This document shows, one piece after another, positions 1-8,528 of a stretch of 56,389 nucleotides of DNA. The DNA comes from Betaproteobacteria bacterium. GTDB lineage: Bacteria > Pseudomonadota > Gammaproteobacteria > Burkholderiales > JAEUOS01. The DNA is taken from the NCBI GenBank assembly GCA_028292405.1, contig JAQGMJ010000009.1, forward strand, positions 1 through 56,389, in the 5' to 3' direction. Numbering within the stretch: the stretch's first letter is position 1; the number at the start of each line of letters is the position of its first letter. The notes beneath the pieces are model-generated. The model was not told the origin of the DNA and searched no databases. It saw only the letters and a list, made by a program, of their open reading frames with translations. A program made the translations under genes and the position numbers.

Positions 1-180
1 AAGCTCGAGTCCGACGCCGATCGCGTCATGCGCTCGGCCATGAGCAAGCTGTTCCGCGAAGAGCCCGACACGCGCGAGCTCATCAAGCTGAAGGCGATCT
101 ACGAGCTGCTGGAGACGATCACCGACAAGTGCGAGGACGTCGCGAACGTCATCGAAGGCATCATCCTCGAGAACTCGTGA
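1..180 (+). CDS. DUF47 (PhoU-like) family protein, C-terminal fragment
   Basis: The first base of the window is in frame, and 59 residues can be read up to a TGA stop. The fragment is helical and ends in a charged coiled-coil-like segment (LKAIYELLETITDKCEDVAN), as in the C-terminus of the DUF47/PhoU-like proteins that accompany PiT phosphate transporters. The PiT gene starts 4 bases after the stop, so the two are co-transcribed. DUF47 proteins are thought to regulate their partner transporter. The N-terminal part lies outside the window. The family call rests on this short tail plus the neighbour. Confidence 0.8.
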   Translation, partial: KLESDADRVMRSAMSKLFREEPDTRELIKLKAIYELLETITDKCEDVANVIEGIILENS

Positions 181-184
181 TCTG

Positions 185-1222
185 ATGGAAGCCACGCAAG
201 CAGCCCTCTGGCTGGTCATCATGCTGGTCGTGCTGGCGGTCGCGTTCGACTTCATGAACGGTTTCCACGATGCGGCGAATTCGATCGCCACGGTGGTGTC
301 GACCGGCGTGCTCAGGCCGAGCACGGCGGTGGCGTTCGCGGCGTTCTTCAACGTCGTCGCCATCCTGAACTTTCATTTGAGCGTGGCCGCCACCGTGGGC
401 AAGGGCATCGTGCAGCCCGGCGTGGTGGATACGCACATCGTGTTCGGCGCGTTGCTCGGCGCGATCACCTGGAACATCCTGACGTGGTACTACGGCATCC
501 CCAGCAGCTCGTCGCATGCGCTGATCGGCGGCATCGTGGGCGCGGTGATGGCCAAGTCCGGGGCCGGTTCGCTGATCGCCGCGGGTGTCTGGAAGACGGT
601 GCTCTTCATCTTCGTCTCGCCGCTGCTGGGGTTCATCCTCGGCTCGCTGATGATGGTGGCGGTGTCGCAGATTTTCCGCCGCGCGACGCCGTCCAAGATC
701 GACCGGTGGTTCCGCCGCCTGCAGCTCGTGTCCGCCGGTGCGTACAGCCTGGGCCACGGCGGCAACGACGCGCAAAAGACCATCGGCATCATCTGGATGC
801 TGCTGATCGCCGCCAACAACGCCGATCCGCGTCTCCTGCCGGGCTGGATGCACGCCGACAAGGGTCACGTGCCCTTGTGGGTGGTGGGCATGTGCTATCT
901 GGCCATCGCTGTGGGCACCATGTTCGGCGGCTGGCGCATCGTTAAAACAATGGGGCAGAAGATCACCAAGCTGCGGCCGGTGGGCGGCTTTTGCGCCGAG
1001 ACCGCCGGCGCCATCACCCTGTTCACCGCCACCGCCCTGGGCATTCCGGTATCGACCACCCACACCATCACCGGCGCCATCGTCGGCGTCGGCTCTTCGC
1101 GCAAGGTGTCGGCGGTGCGCTGGGGCGTGGCCGGCAGCATCGTCTGGGCATGGATCCTCACCATCCCCTGCTCGGCATTCATCGCCGCCGTTGCCTGGTT
1201 CATCGGCAAGCAGATTCTCTAG
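185..1222 (+). CDS. pit: PiT family low-affinity inorganic phosphate transporter
   Basis: This is a 345-residue integral membrane protein. It has the duplicated PiT signature: an N-terminal copy with DFMNGFHDAANSIATVVSTG near residues 22-41, and a second copy in the C-terminal half containing GHGGNDAQKTIGI (about 192-204) and GIPVSTTHTITGAIVG (about 286-301). About ten hydrophobic segments are visible. PiT proteins import phosphate with a proton or cation across the inner membrane. The ATG follows the DUF47 stop by 4 bases, which indicates translational coupling. Length and motifs are complete, so it should be functional. Confidence 0.95.
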   Translation: MEATQAALWLVIMLVVLAVAFDFMNGFHDAANSIATVVSTGVLRPSTAVAFAAFFNVVAILNFHLSVAATVGKGIVQPGVVDTHIVFGALLGAITWNILTWYYGIPSSSSHALIGGIVGAVMAKSGAGSLIAAGVWKTVLFIFVSPLLGFILGSLMMVAVSQIFRRATPSKIDRWFRRLQLVSAGAYSLGHGGNDAQKTIGIIWMLLIAANNADPRLLPGWMHADKGHVPLWVVGMCYLAIAVGTMFGGWRIVKTMGQKITKLRPVGGFCAETAGAITLFTATALGIPVSTTHTITGAIVGVGSSRKVSAVRWGVAGSIVWAWILTIPCSAFIAAVAWFIGKQIL

Positions 1223-1265
1223 CAGGATGCGCCGCGCGGCGGCGCTGCGGCACTCGGCTGCCTGG

Positions 1266-1643
1266 CTAGCTGCTGGCGATGCGCGAACGCCGCGTGGTCA
1301 CCGTCACCACGCGCGCCGGTTGCGCCGGCGGCAGCGAATTGGCGCGATGCGCCGGTCCGCCGGGGCTCGCCGGCCGCGGGCCGCCGGGACGCTTGGCCGC
1401 CATCGGCGGCCCGGGCATGATCGAGGCAATCGCATCCTTGTTGATCACTTGCAGATCGGCACCCTGCAGGGCGATGAAGTGCTGGTCGAACGACGCGATG
1501 CGCCCGGTCAGGCGCACGCCGCTGAGCAAGTAGATCACCACGTTGCGGCGCGTCTTGCGCAACTGATTGAGGTAGGGCTCCTGGATGCGCGCATCAGCGG
1601 CGCCAGGCGCCGCAGTGCCAGCTTTTTCTTCTGTTGTGCCCAT
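1266..1643 (-). CDS. Hfq-like Sm-fold RNA-binding protein (divergent paralogue)
   Basis: The 125-residue protein starts at the ATG at 1643; an upstream TTG at 1712 would add 23 residues. Residues 20-77 align by eye with bacterial Hfq: IQEPYLNQLRK matches the N-terminal helix with its conserved Gln, VIYLLSGVRLTGRIASFDQ matches Sm1 including the FDQ triplet, and INKDAIASIMP matches the Sm2 YKHAIS motif. The highly conserved His of Sm2 is replaced by Asp, and the Tyr before it by Ile-Asn. A Pro/Ala/Arg-rich tail of about 48 residues follows. Hfq hexamers bind sRNA and mRNA; here both the lateral-rim arginines and the proximal-site residues differ, so RNA preference may differ. It is probably a second Hfq beside the housekeeping copy (inference). 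It converges on the phosphate transporter gene. Confidence 0.8.
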   Translation of the reverse strand: MGTTEEKAGTAAPGAADARIQEPYLNQLRKTRRNVVIYLLSGVRLTGRIASFDQHFIALQGADLQVINKDAIASIMPGPPMAAKRPGGPRPASPGGPAHRANSLPPAQPARVVTVTTRRSRIASS

Positions 1644-1823
1644 AATCGAGACCCGGTGGAGCGTGCCGTTAAATTGCGGCAACGCAACGCGAATATTACT
1701 CTTTTCGCGCAATTACGTGAAGTTGGTATGCAACTAGCATGCCGCTACTTTTCGCACTTGGTGGACAATGCTACTTGGCCGCTGTGCGCTGAAATTTGAC
1801 CAGTTCTTTTCTCGGAGGTTGCT

Positions 1824-2840
1824 TTGAAATCGCATCACCATGATACGCGCGCAAGCGCCCGCCGCACCGCCAGCAAACTGGCGTACGCCCTGACCGTTTT
1901 TGCCGCCTTGGGCGTAACTGCGGGCAACGCCCACGCGCAAGCGGATTACCCGAACAAGCCGATCCGCCTGGTGGTGGGTTTTACCGCCGGCGGCATCTCC
2001 GACGTGCTGGCGCGCGCCCTCGCCGCCAAGATCTCCACCCAACTCGGCCAGCAGGTGGTGGTCGACAACAAACCCGGCGCCGGCACCACCATCGCGGCGG
2101 ACTTCGTCGCCAAGTCGGCGCCCGACGGCTATACCCTGTTCCTGCAGGACATGACGACCCACGCGATCAACGTCGGCCTGTACAAGAAGCTGCCCTACGA
2201 TTCGGTGAAGGATTTCACGCCCGTCGGCCTGGTCGCTTCCACCCCCCTGATGATGGTGGACAATCCCTCGCTGCAGGCCAAGACCGTCAAGGAGCTGATC
2301 GCGGTGGCCAAGGCCAAGCCGGGCCAGCTGGCTTATGCCTCCTCGGGCAACGGCACGGTGCCGCACCTGGCGGCCGAGACCTTTAAGAACCTGGCGGGCA
2401 TTGACGCCGTCCACGTGCCCTTCAAGGGCAGCGCCCCGGCAATCCAGGCGGTGCTGGCGGGCGACACGGCGTTCACTTTTTCGACCATGCCACCGGCCCT
2501 CTCGCAGGTCAAGGCGGGCAAGCTGATCGGCCTGGGCGTAACCACGGCCAAGCGCGTGGCGACCGCACCGGACGTGCCGACGGTGGCTGAGTCGCTGCCC
2601 GGTTTCGAGTTCGTGCTCTATAGCGGCATCCTGGCGCCCAAGGGCCTGCCGCAGGCGCTGGTGACGCGCCTGAACAGCGAGTTCGCCAAGACGGTGGCTG
2701 CCGCCGACATGCACCTGATCTACGGCAATCTCGGCGCCGAGCCGCTAACCGACACCCCGGCCGAGTTCAGCGCCCACATCAACCGCGAAATCCCCAAGAT
2801 GGTGCAGGCGGTTAAACTCTCTGGTGCAACTGTCGATTGA
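1824..2840 (+). CDS. Bug-family tripartite tricarboxylate transporter receptor (periplasmic)
   Basis: This 338-residue periplasmic solute-binding protein starts at TTG (1824), supported by GGAGG at 1814-1818 five bases upstream. It has a basic N-terminus and a hydrophobic core, with signal cleavage probably after GNAHA (about residue 38). The mature part opens with YPNKPIRLVVGFTAGG and contains DNKPGAGTTIAADFVAKSAPDGYTL, typical of Bug/TctC proteins. No TctA or TctB membrane genes are nearby, which is common for the many orphan Bug receptors of Burkholderiales. A deacetylase-like gene follows by 82 bases and may share the transcript or substrate. The ligand cannot be predicted from the sequence. 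Confidence 0.92.
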   Translation: MKSHHHDTRASARRTASKLAYALTVFAALGVTAGNAHAQADYPNKPIRLVVGFTAGGISDVLARALAAKISTQLGQQVVVDNKPGAGTTIAADFVAKSAPDGYTLFLQDMTTHAINVGLYKKLPYDSVKDFTPVGLVASTPLMMVDNPSLQAKTVKELIAVAKAKPGQLAYASSGNGTVPHLAAETFKNLAGIDAVHVPFKGSAPAIQAVLAGDTAFTFSTMPPALSQVKAGKLIGLGVTTAKRVATAPDVPTVAESLPGFEFVLYSGILAPKGLPQALVTRLNSEFAKTVAAADMHLIYGNLGAEPLTDTPAEFSAHINREIPKMVQAVKLSGATVD

Positions 2841-2857
2841 CAGACCTGTCCATGCTT

Positions 2858-2884
2858 CGCGGCCCGCGTGAACCGCGGGCCGCG
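2858..2884 (+). terminator. Perfect 11-bp GC hairpin after the Bug gene
   Basis: CGCGGCCCGCG (2858-2868) pairs perfectly with CGCGGGCCGCG (2874-2884) around a 5-base loop. It sits between the Bug stop and the next start. It has no U-run, only TCATTT, so it could be a weak terminator, an attenuator or a processing site. Confidence 0.4.
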
Positions 2885-2922
2885 TCATTTCCGAACACGC
2901 CTTTTCCGACCAGCAAAACATC

Positions 2923-3843
2923 ATGCCTCGTCCCCTGCTCCCCAAACACAATCGCTACGATTTCGTCCCCCTGCCCGAACGCAAGGATTACAGCTGGCCC
3001 GAGGGCAAACGCCTGGCGCTGGTGCTGACCACCAACGTCGAATGCTTCGCCTTCGGCGCCGGCCTGGGCCACGACCCCGCCAAGACCGGCGAGCCGCAGA
3101 CCCACCGCAACTACTCCTGGCGCGACTATGGCAACCGCATCGGCATCTGGCGCTTTTTCGACATGTTCGACGAGATGAAGCTGCCGGCCGGGCACAACGC
3201 CAACAGCCTGCTCTATGAATACGCGCCGCAGATCATGGACGCGATCCGCAAACGCGGCGACGAGTTCATCGGCCATGGCCGCACCAATGCCGAGAACCAC
3301 AAGGGCATGTGGGAGGCCGATGAGGAGCGCATCCTCGGCGAGATCATGGACACCTTCAAGAAGCACGAAGGCAAGCCGATCACCGGCTGGATGGGCGCGG
3401 GCGCCTATGAGTCCGCGCATACCCTCGACCTGCTGAAGGAAGCAGGCTTCAAATACGTGATGGACTGGCCGATGGATGACCAGCCGATCTGGCTGCGCAC
3501 GCGCAGCGGCCCTATCCTGTCGGTGCCCTATCCCGTAGAGCTGAACGACTCGCAGATCATCATCCACCGCAAGCAGGACAGCCAGGAATTCTGCGACATG
3601 ATCACCGACCAGTTCGACGAGATGGTCGAGCAGTGCGAGGACCATCCGCTGGTGATGAACATCTCGATCCACCCCAACGTGTTCGGCCAGCCCTTCCGCC
3701 TGCGCACCTTGCGCCAGGCGCTCAGGCATTGCCTTGAGCATCCGCTGAAAGACCGCGTCTGGGTGACGCGACCCTGCGATGTCGCGGAGTACTGCTACAA
3801 CTTGCCGGAAGGCCTGATCCCGGGCAGCGGTCCCGCCGCCTGA
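2923..3843 (+). CDS. Polysaccharide deacetylase / PuuE-like allantoinase family protein
   Basis: The protein has 306 residues and no signal peptide, so it is cytoplasmic. It has the NodB-like fold of carbohydrate esterase family 4 relatives: a first strand with LALVLTTNVE, a GHGRTNAENH segment in place of the HxxxH metal motif, GWMGAGAYESAHTLDLLKEAGFKYVMDW in the middle, and NISIHPNVFGQPFR near the end. The pattern resembles the PuuE-like subgroup that acts on cyclic amides or ureides more than it resembles secreted chitin deacetylases. The gene follows a Bug receptor, a pairing in which the enzyme often acts on the imported compound (inference). Substrate unknown. Confidence 0.78.
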   Translation: MPRPLLPKHNRYDFVPLPERKDYSWPEGKRLALVLTTNVECFAFGAGLGHDPAKTGEPQTHRNYSWRDYGNRIGIWRFFDMFDEMKLPAGHNANSLLYEYAPQIMDAIRKRGDEFIGHGRTNAENHKGMWEADEERILGEIMDTFKKHEGKPITGWMGAGAYESAHTLDLLKEAGFKYVMDWPMDDQPIWLRTRSGPILSVPYPVELNDSQIIIHRKQDSQEFCDMITDQFDEMVEQCEDHPLVMNISIHPNVFGQPFRLRTLRQALRHCLEHPLKDRVWVTRPCDVAEYCYNLPEGLIPGSGPAA

Positions 3844-3844
3844 T

Positions 3845-3933
3845 CCACGCGCCGCGGTTCAGGCGGCGCGCCGTCCCACGCGCCGCGGTTCAGGCCGCGC
3901 GCCGTCCCACGTGCCGCGCCTCAGGCGCGGCGG
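3845..3933. repeat. 31-bp tandem repeat, nearly three copies
   Basis: Units at 3845-3875 and 3876-3906 differ by a single base (GGTTCAGGCGGC against GGTTCAGGCCGC). A third, partial and more diverged unit runs from 3907 to about 3933. Each unit contains a CGCGCCGCGG...CCGCGCG self-complementary core. The third unit runs into the last codons and stop of the minus-strand signalling gene. It may work as a hairpin terminator between the two convergent genes. Confidence 0.75.
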
Positions 3934-6563
3934 TGCCGCTCCAGCAGCGCCGCCAGGTCTTCAAGCGGCAGCGGCTTGGAAAACAGGAAGCCCTGCATCT
4001 GGTCGCAGCGCAGCAGGCGCAGCACCCTCGCCTGCTCTTCCGCGTCCACGCCCTCGGCCACTACCTTCAGGCGCAGCGAATGCGCCAGCGAGATCATGGT
4101 CGACACCAGCGTCATGGTGTCAGGTTCCTGCAGCATGGTGATGATGAAAGAGCGGTCGATCTTCAAGGTCTGCACCGGCAGCCGCGCCAGGTAGGCCAGC
4201 GACGAGTAGCCGGTGCCGAAGTCGTCGATGGCGATCGACACCCCCAGTTTGCGGATCGCTTTCAGCTTGTCGACATTGCCGGCGACATCTTCCATCACCA
4301 GGCTTTCGGTGAGCTCCAGGTCGATGCCGGGTTGCCCGGCGTCCTGCATGATCGCGTTGCGCACGGTGTCGACGAATTCCGCGCGCCGCAGTTGCACCGG
4401 CGACACGTTGACGGCGATGCGCGGCGGATTCGCTCCGCGCGCGGCCAGCAGGGCATAGTCCAGTGCCGCCTGCTTCAGCGCCCAGGGGCCGACTTCCAGA
4501 ATCAGCCCGGTCTCCTCCAGCAGGGAAATGAAATGTGCCGGCTGCACCATCCCCAGGTCCGGGCTTTGCCAGCGGATCAGGGCTTCCGCGCCGACGATCT
4601 CGCCCGACTCAAGGTCCACCTTGGGCTGGTAATGCAGGACGAATTCGTTCCTCTCCAGCGCCCGGTGCAGGCGGTTTTCCAGCATCAGCTTTTCGGCCAC
4701 CCGCTCGGCCATTTTCTGATTGAAAAACAGGTAGGGCTCGGGCACCGATTTCGACCGCTTCACCGCCACTTCGGCGTTTTTCAGCAAGGTGTCGGCGTCG
4801 CCGCCGTCGTCGGGATACATGGCAATGCCGATCTTCGCGCTGATCCGCAGGTCGGCGTCGCCGACTTGAAACGGCCTGCCGAAAACCGCGGCCATTATTT
4901 CTTCGAGGCGCCGCCCCACTTCGTCTGCAGTAGCGACGTCCGGCATCACCGAGACGAAATGGTCGCCGCCGAAGCGCGCCAGCCGGTTGTGGTCGCCGAT
5001 ATGATCCATCGCGCGCTCGGCCACCTGCTTGATCAGCATGTCGCCCTGCTGGCGGCCGAAGGTGTCGTTGATGGTCTTGAAGCGCACCAGGTCGATCATC
5101 AGCACGGCAAGCCTGCCTTCCTCGCGGGCCGCCACCTCGATCGACTGGTCCAGGCGCTCCTCGAACAGGCGGCGGTTGGCCAGCCCAGTGAGCGGGTCAT
5201 AGTAGGCGAGATATTCGAGGCGATCCGCCTGGTCCAGGTGGTCCAGCGCGAACGTGATGTCGCCGGCCAGTTCTTCCAGCAGGCGGATTTCCTCGCTATC
5301 GAAAAAATCCGGCGTATCGGAATACAGCGAAATCACCCCCCGTACGTCCGCGCCGGCCATCAGCGGCAGCACGATCATCGAGCGAAAACCGCGCGCCAGC
5401 GCCTCTTCCTTGAGAATATTCAGTTGCGCGCCCTGGGCGATGTCGTTGGCCACCAGGGCGCGACGCTCGGCCACCGCGCGCCCGGCGAAGCCCAGGCCGC
5501 CCGGCGCGCTCTGGTCCAGGCCCAGCGGCAGCAGATCGACATAGCCGTGCGTGGTGTCGTGGGAGGCGATCAGGTGCAGGCGCATCGCCTCGCGGTCGAC
5601 CAGGCCGACCCAGGCCAGCGCGAAGCCACCCTCCTCCACCGCCAGTCGGCAGGCCTCGCGGAACAGTTCGGTGCGGTCGCTGACCCGCACGATCAGCGTA
5701 TTGATGCCGCTGAGCACGGCATAGACGCGATTGAGCCGGCGAATTTTTTCCTCGCTGCGGCGCTGTTCGGTGACATCCTGGATGGTGTTGAACCAGCGCC
5801 CCCCGCTGCCAGGAACGGCGCCGCCCTCCACCGGCTCCATCACCTGGCGCACGGTCATGAAAGTGCCGCCGCTGCGGCGCACCCGGTATTCGAGGTCGCA
5901 GCGTTCGTTGCGCCGCGCAGCCCCCAGCACGCTGGCACGAAAGGGTTCGCGATCGGACGGATGCAGCCATTCGATCCAGTCCTGGAAATTACCGGGCATG
6001 CGTTCGTCGGTGATCTGCAGCAGCCAGGGCAAGGAGTCCGACCAGCTCTCGAAGGTGCCGTCCGGCCCGGTCACGACGTGGGCCAGGCGCGCTATCGACT
6101 GGGCGCGCTGCAGGCCGGCCTCGCTGTCGCGCAACACCTGCTCCAGACGCACCCGCTCCAGCTCGGCCGCCTGGTGCGAGCGCCGCAGATCGGCATCGGC
6201 CAGCGCGCGCTTGATCGCCGGCACCAGGCGCACCAGATTGTCCTTCAACACATAGTCCGAAGAGCCGGCCTTGAGCGCATCGACCGCGATGTCTTCGCGG
6301 ATGGTGCCGGAAACGAAGATGAAGGGCGTGTCCGGCGACTGCTCGCGGGCAATCCGCAGCGCCTCCATGCCGCTGAACTGCGGCATGGTGAAGTCCGCCA
6401 TGATGATATGCGGACGAAATTCACCCAGTTGCCGGCGGTAGGCGGCTTCGGAGTCGACCCGATGGCATTCATTGGGCAAGCCGGCGCGATTGAGCTGATA
6501 GACCAGCAGTTCGCCGTCCACCGGGCTGTCTTCGACGTGAAGGACCCTGATTACCTCGGCCAT
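3921..6563 (-). CDS. REC-PAS-GAF-GGDEF-EAL signalling protein (probable c-di-GMP phosphodiesterase)
   Basis: The protein has 880 residues. Domains in order: response-regulator receiver (about 1-125; acidic Glu11-Asp12, phospho-acceptor Asp57 in IIMADFTMP, VLKDN lysine), PAS with PAC (about 150-270), GAF (about 290-445), GGDEF (about 455-620) and EAL (about 635-875). The GGDEF signature reads GGDHF, so the catalytic Glu is His and cyclase activity is unlikely. The EAL domain keeps EALIRW, NVSP, ELTES, DDFGTGYSS, KIDRSF and QGFLFSKPL, which indicates an active c-di-GMP phosphodiesterase. No transmembrane segment is seen, so it is a cytoplasmic two-component output. A cognate kinase is not adjacent. 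The GGDHF domain may act as a GTP-binding regulatory module. Confidence 0.93.
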   Translation of the reverse strand: MAEVIRVLHVEDSPVDGELLVYQLNRAGLPNECHRVDSEAAYRRQLGEFRPHIIMADFTMPQFSGMEALRIAREQSPDTPFIFVSGTIREDIAVDALKAGSSDYVLKDNLVRLVPAIKRALADADLRRSHQAAELERVRLEQVLRDSEAGLQRAQSIARLAHVVTGPDGTFESWSDSLPWLLQITDERMPGNFQDWIEWLHPSDREPFRASVLGAARRNERCDLEYRVRRSGGTFMTVRQVMEPVEGGAVPGSGGRWFNTIQDVTEQRRSEEKIRRLNRVYAVLSGINTLIVRVSDRTELFREACRLAVEEGGFALAWVGLVDREAMRLHLIASHDTTHGYVDLLPLGLDQSAPGGLGFAGRAVAERRALVANDIAQGAQLNILKEEALARGFRSMIVLPLMAGADVRGVISLYSDTPDFFDSEEIRLLEELAGDITFALDHLDQADRLEYLAYYDPLTGLANRRLFEERLDQSIEVAAREEGRLAVLMIDLVRFKTINDTFGRQQGDMLIKQVAERAMDHIGDHNRLARFGGDHFVSVMPDVATADEVGRRLEEIMAAVFGRPFQVGDADLRISAKIGIAMYPDDGGDADTLLKNAEVAVKRSKSVPEPYLFFNQKMAERVAEKLMLENRLHRALERNEFVLHYQPKVDLESGEIVGAEALIRWQSPDLGMVQPAHFISLLEETGLILEVGPWALKQAALDYALLAARGANPPRIAVNVSPVQLRRAEFVDTVRNAIMQDAGQPGIDLELTESLVMEDVAGNVDKLKAIRKLGVSIAIDDFGTGYSSLAYLARLPVQTLKIDRSFIITMLQEPDTMTLVSTMISLAHSLRLKVVAEGVDAEEQARVLRLLRCDQMQGFLFSKPLPLEDLAALLERHRRA

Positions 6564-6799
6564 TGCGCTCTCATCGCTCTCATTCGAATTAGCACGATGG
6601 GAGGCCCCATGCCAGCCGCCGCGGACATACGCCGCCGGCGGCCATTCGCGGCCGAACCCAAAGGATTGCCTCCATTCACACCCGAAAAAATATCCTATAC
6701 CTGCGCAACCACAGCGGCAACCGGAATTTTAGCCGGCGACCTCGCTGGACATGCGTGAAAAAGAAGGCAGGAACGCAGTCTATCCATCTCCAGCCGGCT

Positions 6800-8392
6800 T
6801 CAGGCAGGCGCGAGGCCTTGTGCATCCGCCGCTGCGGGAGGCTCTCCCTCTGCCCCCTCGGATGCCGGCCCGTCAGCCGGCGGCGGCGAGATCTCCGCCT
6901 GCAGCAGCTCTTTCAGCCGGTACTTTTGCACCTTGCCGGTGGGGGTGCGCGGCAATTCACCGACAGTGCGCACCCACTTGGGCCAGGAATGCGCAGGCAG
7001 GCTTGCGCGCACCCGCGCCTCAAGTTCCGCCAGGTCCACACCCTGTTCGTCGGCCACGACATATAGCGCCAGGCGCTCGAAGCCATCGGCATCCGGCACC
7101 ACCACACAGGCGGCTTCCCGTACGTGCTCGCCCAGAACCGCATCCTCCACCTCTTGCGGCCGTACCCATTGTCCCGCCACCTTGAGCAATTCGTCGGCCC
7201 GCCCTTCATGGAACCAGTAGCCGTCGGCATCGACGCGGAACTGGTCGTTGGTGCAAAACCAGCCTTCCACAAAACTTTCCGCCGTTTTTTGCTCGCTGTT
7301 GTAACGCGATGCCAGGGCAGGATGCAGAAGCCACAGCACGCCCGGCTCGTCCACGCCCAGCGCTTCGCCTTCGCCGGGGCGCACGCCGCGCGGCAACAGC
7401 ATGGTCCCGACGCCGCCCAGGGCACGGCCGCAGGAGCCTTGACGCACCGCCCCCGGAAAATTCGAAAAGCTGTTGCAGAAGGTCTCGCTCATGCCATAAC
7501 AGGGAACGAGTTCGTGCCCGGTGGTCTCCTGCCATTTTTGCGCCACTGAATCGGGCACGCGTTCGCCGCCGGTCATGTAATAAGGGCAGTCGAGAAAAGG
7601 CGCAAGTTTTTCAACATCCAGTTGCAGCAGGCGGCGAAAAAACGTCGGCACCGTAAGCAGTGCATCCGGCTTGATGCGCGCCGCTTGCGCTGCCACGGTT
7701 TCCGGATCGGCCCAGGATTCGTTGAGCACGGTGGCGGCGCCGATGCGAAATACCCCCAGCAGGGCATTGTCGAGCGCAAAGGCAAAAAACAGCTTGGAGG
7801 TGCAAAACACCACCGCCGTCTCGTCGAAGCCCAGCACCTCGCGCATGATTTTCGAAGACTCGGCCGCCGCGCGCTGGGTATGGATGATGCCCTTGGGCGC
7901 GCCGGTGGTGCCGGAGGAGTAAAGCCAGAAGCAAGGGTCCTCGGCCTCCAGCACGGCAAAGGCAGCTTGCGAGGAGGCCGTGGCGACGCGCCTGGTCAGC
8001 GAGTCGCGGCCCTCCTTCGTGGTCAGCAATTTCACGCCGGCCACCTCGCTTAAAACGTCGGCGAAGGCCGGGTCATGCGCCAGGAGTTTGGCGCCACAAT
8101 CGGCGGCGATGAATTTGTACTCCTCGCACCTGAGCTTGGTGTTGAGCGGAATCGGCACCGCCCCGATTTTCATCAGCCCGAGAATCGCCGCCGCGTACAG
8201 CGGGCTATCGTTGAGCAACAGCGGTACGCGATCGCCGCGGAGAACCCCCAGGCCGAGGAAGGCATTCGCGGTGCGATTGACCAGCGCATGCAGTTCGGCG
8301 TAGGTGACGATGCCGCCGTTGAAATGAATCGCCGGACGCACGCGGACCGCCGGCTCCATCGAGCGGGCAAGAATCAGTTCGGCTGCGTTCAT
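6800..8392 (-). CDS. Benzoate-CoA ligase-like aryl-CoA synthetase (AMP-forming)
   Basis: This 530-residue ANL-superfamily acyl-CoA ligase has every core motif: YSSGTTGAPKG (phosphate loop), YGMSET, GWFCTNDQFRVD (hinge Asp), GRADELLKVAGQWV and the C-terminal catalytic Lys in RTPTGKVQKYRL. Spacing and the FALDNALLGVFRIG stretch resemble benzoate-CoA ligases. It would make an aryl-CoA from an aromatic acid, ATP and CoA in the cytoplasm. It is the last gene of the minus-strand island and is separated from gentisate dioxygenase by a bidirectional terminator, so it may have its own promoter. Candidate substrates from context are benzoate, salicylate or 3-hydroxybenzoate; the sequence does not settle this. 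A short Ala/Pro-rich tail follows the ligase domain. Confidence 0.88.
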   Translation of the reverse strand: MNAAELILARSMEPAVRVRPAIHFNGGIVTYAELHALVNRTANAFLGLGVLRGDRVPLLLNDSPLYAAAILGLMKIGAVPIPLNTKLRCEEYKFIAADCGAKLLAHDPAFADVLSEVAGVKLLTTKEGRDSLTRRVATASSQAAFAVLEAEDPCFWLYSSGTTGAPKGIIHTQRAAAESSKIMREVLGFDETAVVFCTSKLFFAFALDNALLGVFRIGAATVLNESWADPETVAAQAARIKPDALLTVPTFFRRLLQLDVEKLAPFLDCPYYMTGGERVPDSVAQKWQETTGHELVPCYGMSETFCNSFSNFPGAVRQGSCGRALGGVGTMLLPRGVRPGEGEALGVDEPGVLWLLHPALASRYNSEQKTAESFVEGWFCTNDQFRVDADGYWFHEGRADELLKVAGQWVRPQEVEDAVLGEHVREAACVVVPDADGFERLALYVVADEQGVDLAELEARVRASLPAHSWPKWVRTVGELPRTPTGKVQKYRLKELLQAEISPPPADGPASEGAEGEPPAAADAQGLAPA

Positions 8393-8462
8393 TGGGTGCT
8401 GTCTCTTCGATGTGATTGTTATTGCCGCCGAAACCGGTCAGGCGGCCTGGCTTGCGCATTGC

Positions 8463-8492
8463 AAAAAGGCCCGGCTGGGCCGGGCCTTTTTT
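8463..8492. terminator. Bidirectional intrinsic terminator
   Basis: AAAAA, then GGCCCGGC (8468-8475), a 3-base loop, GCCGGGCC (8479-8486) and TTTTTT. A U-run follows the stem on either strand. On the minus strand it ends the gentisate dioxygenase transcript upstream of the CoA ligase gene. Confidence 0.88.
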
Positions 8493-8528
8493 CCCGCGGC
8501 CCAGGGCGCGGGACCTTCACTCGCAAGC

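Noticed and set aside
161..1063. 300-residue open frame antisense to the phosphate transporter
   Set aside because: Very rich in Arg, His and Gly with no recognisable domain; a typical antisense shadow of a high-GC gene.
3933..6758. 941-residue open frame opposite the signalling gene
   Set aside because: Its composition (His, Arg and Gln bias) is that of a mirrored coding strand, while the opposite strand holds five well-defined domains.
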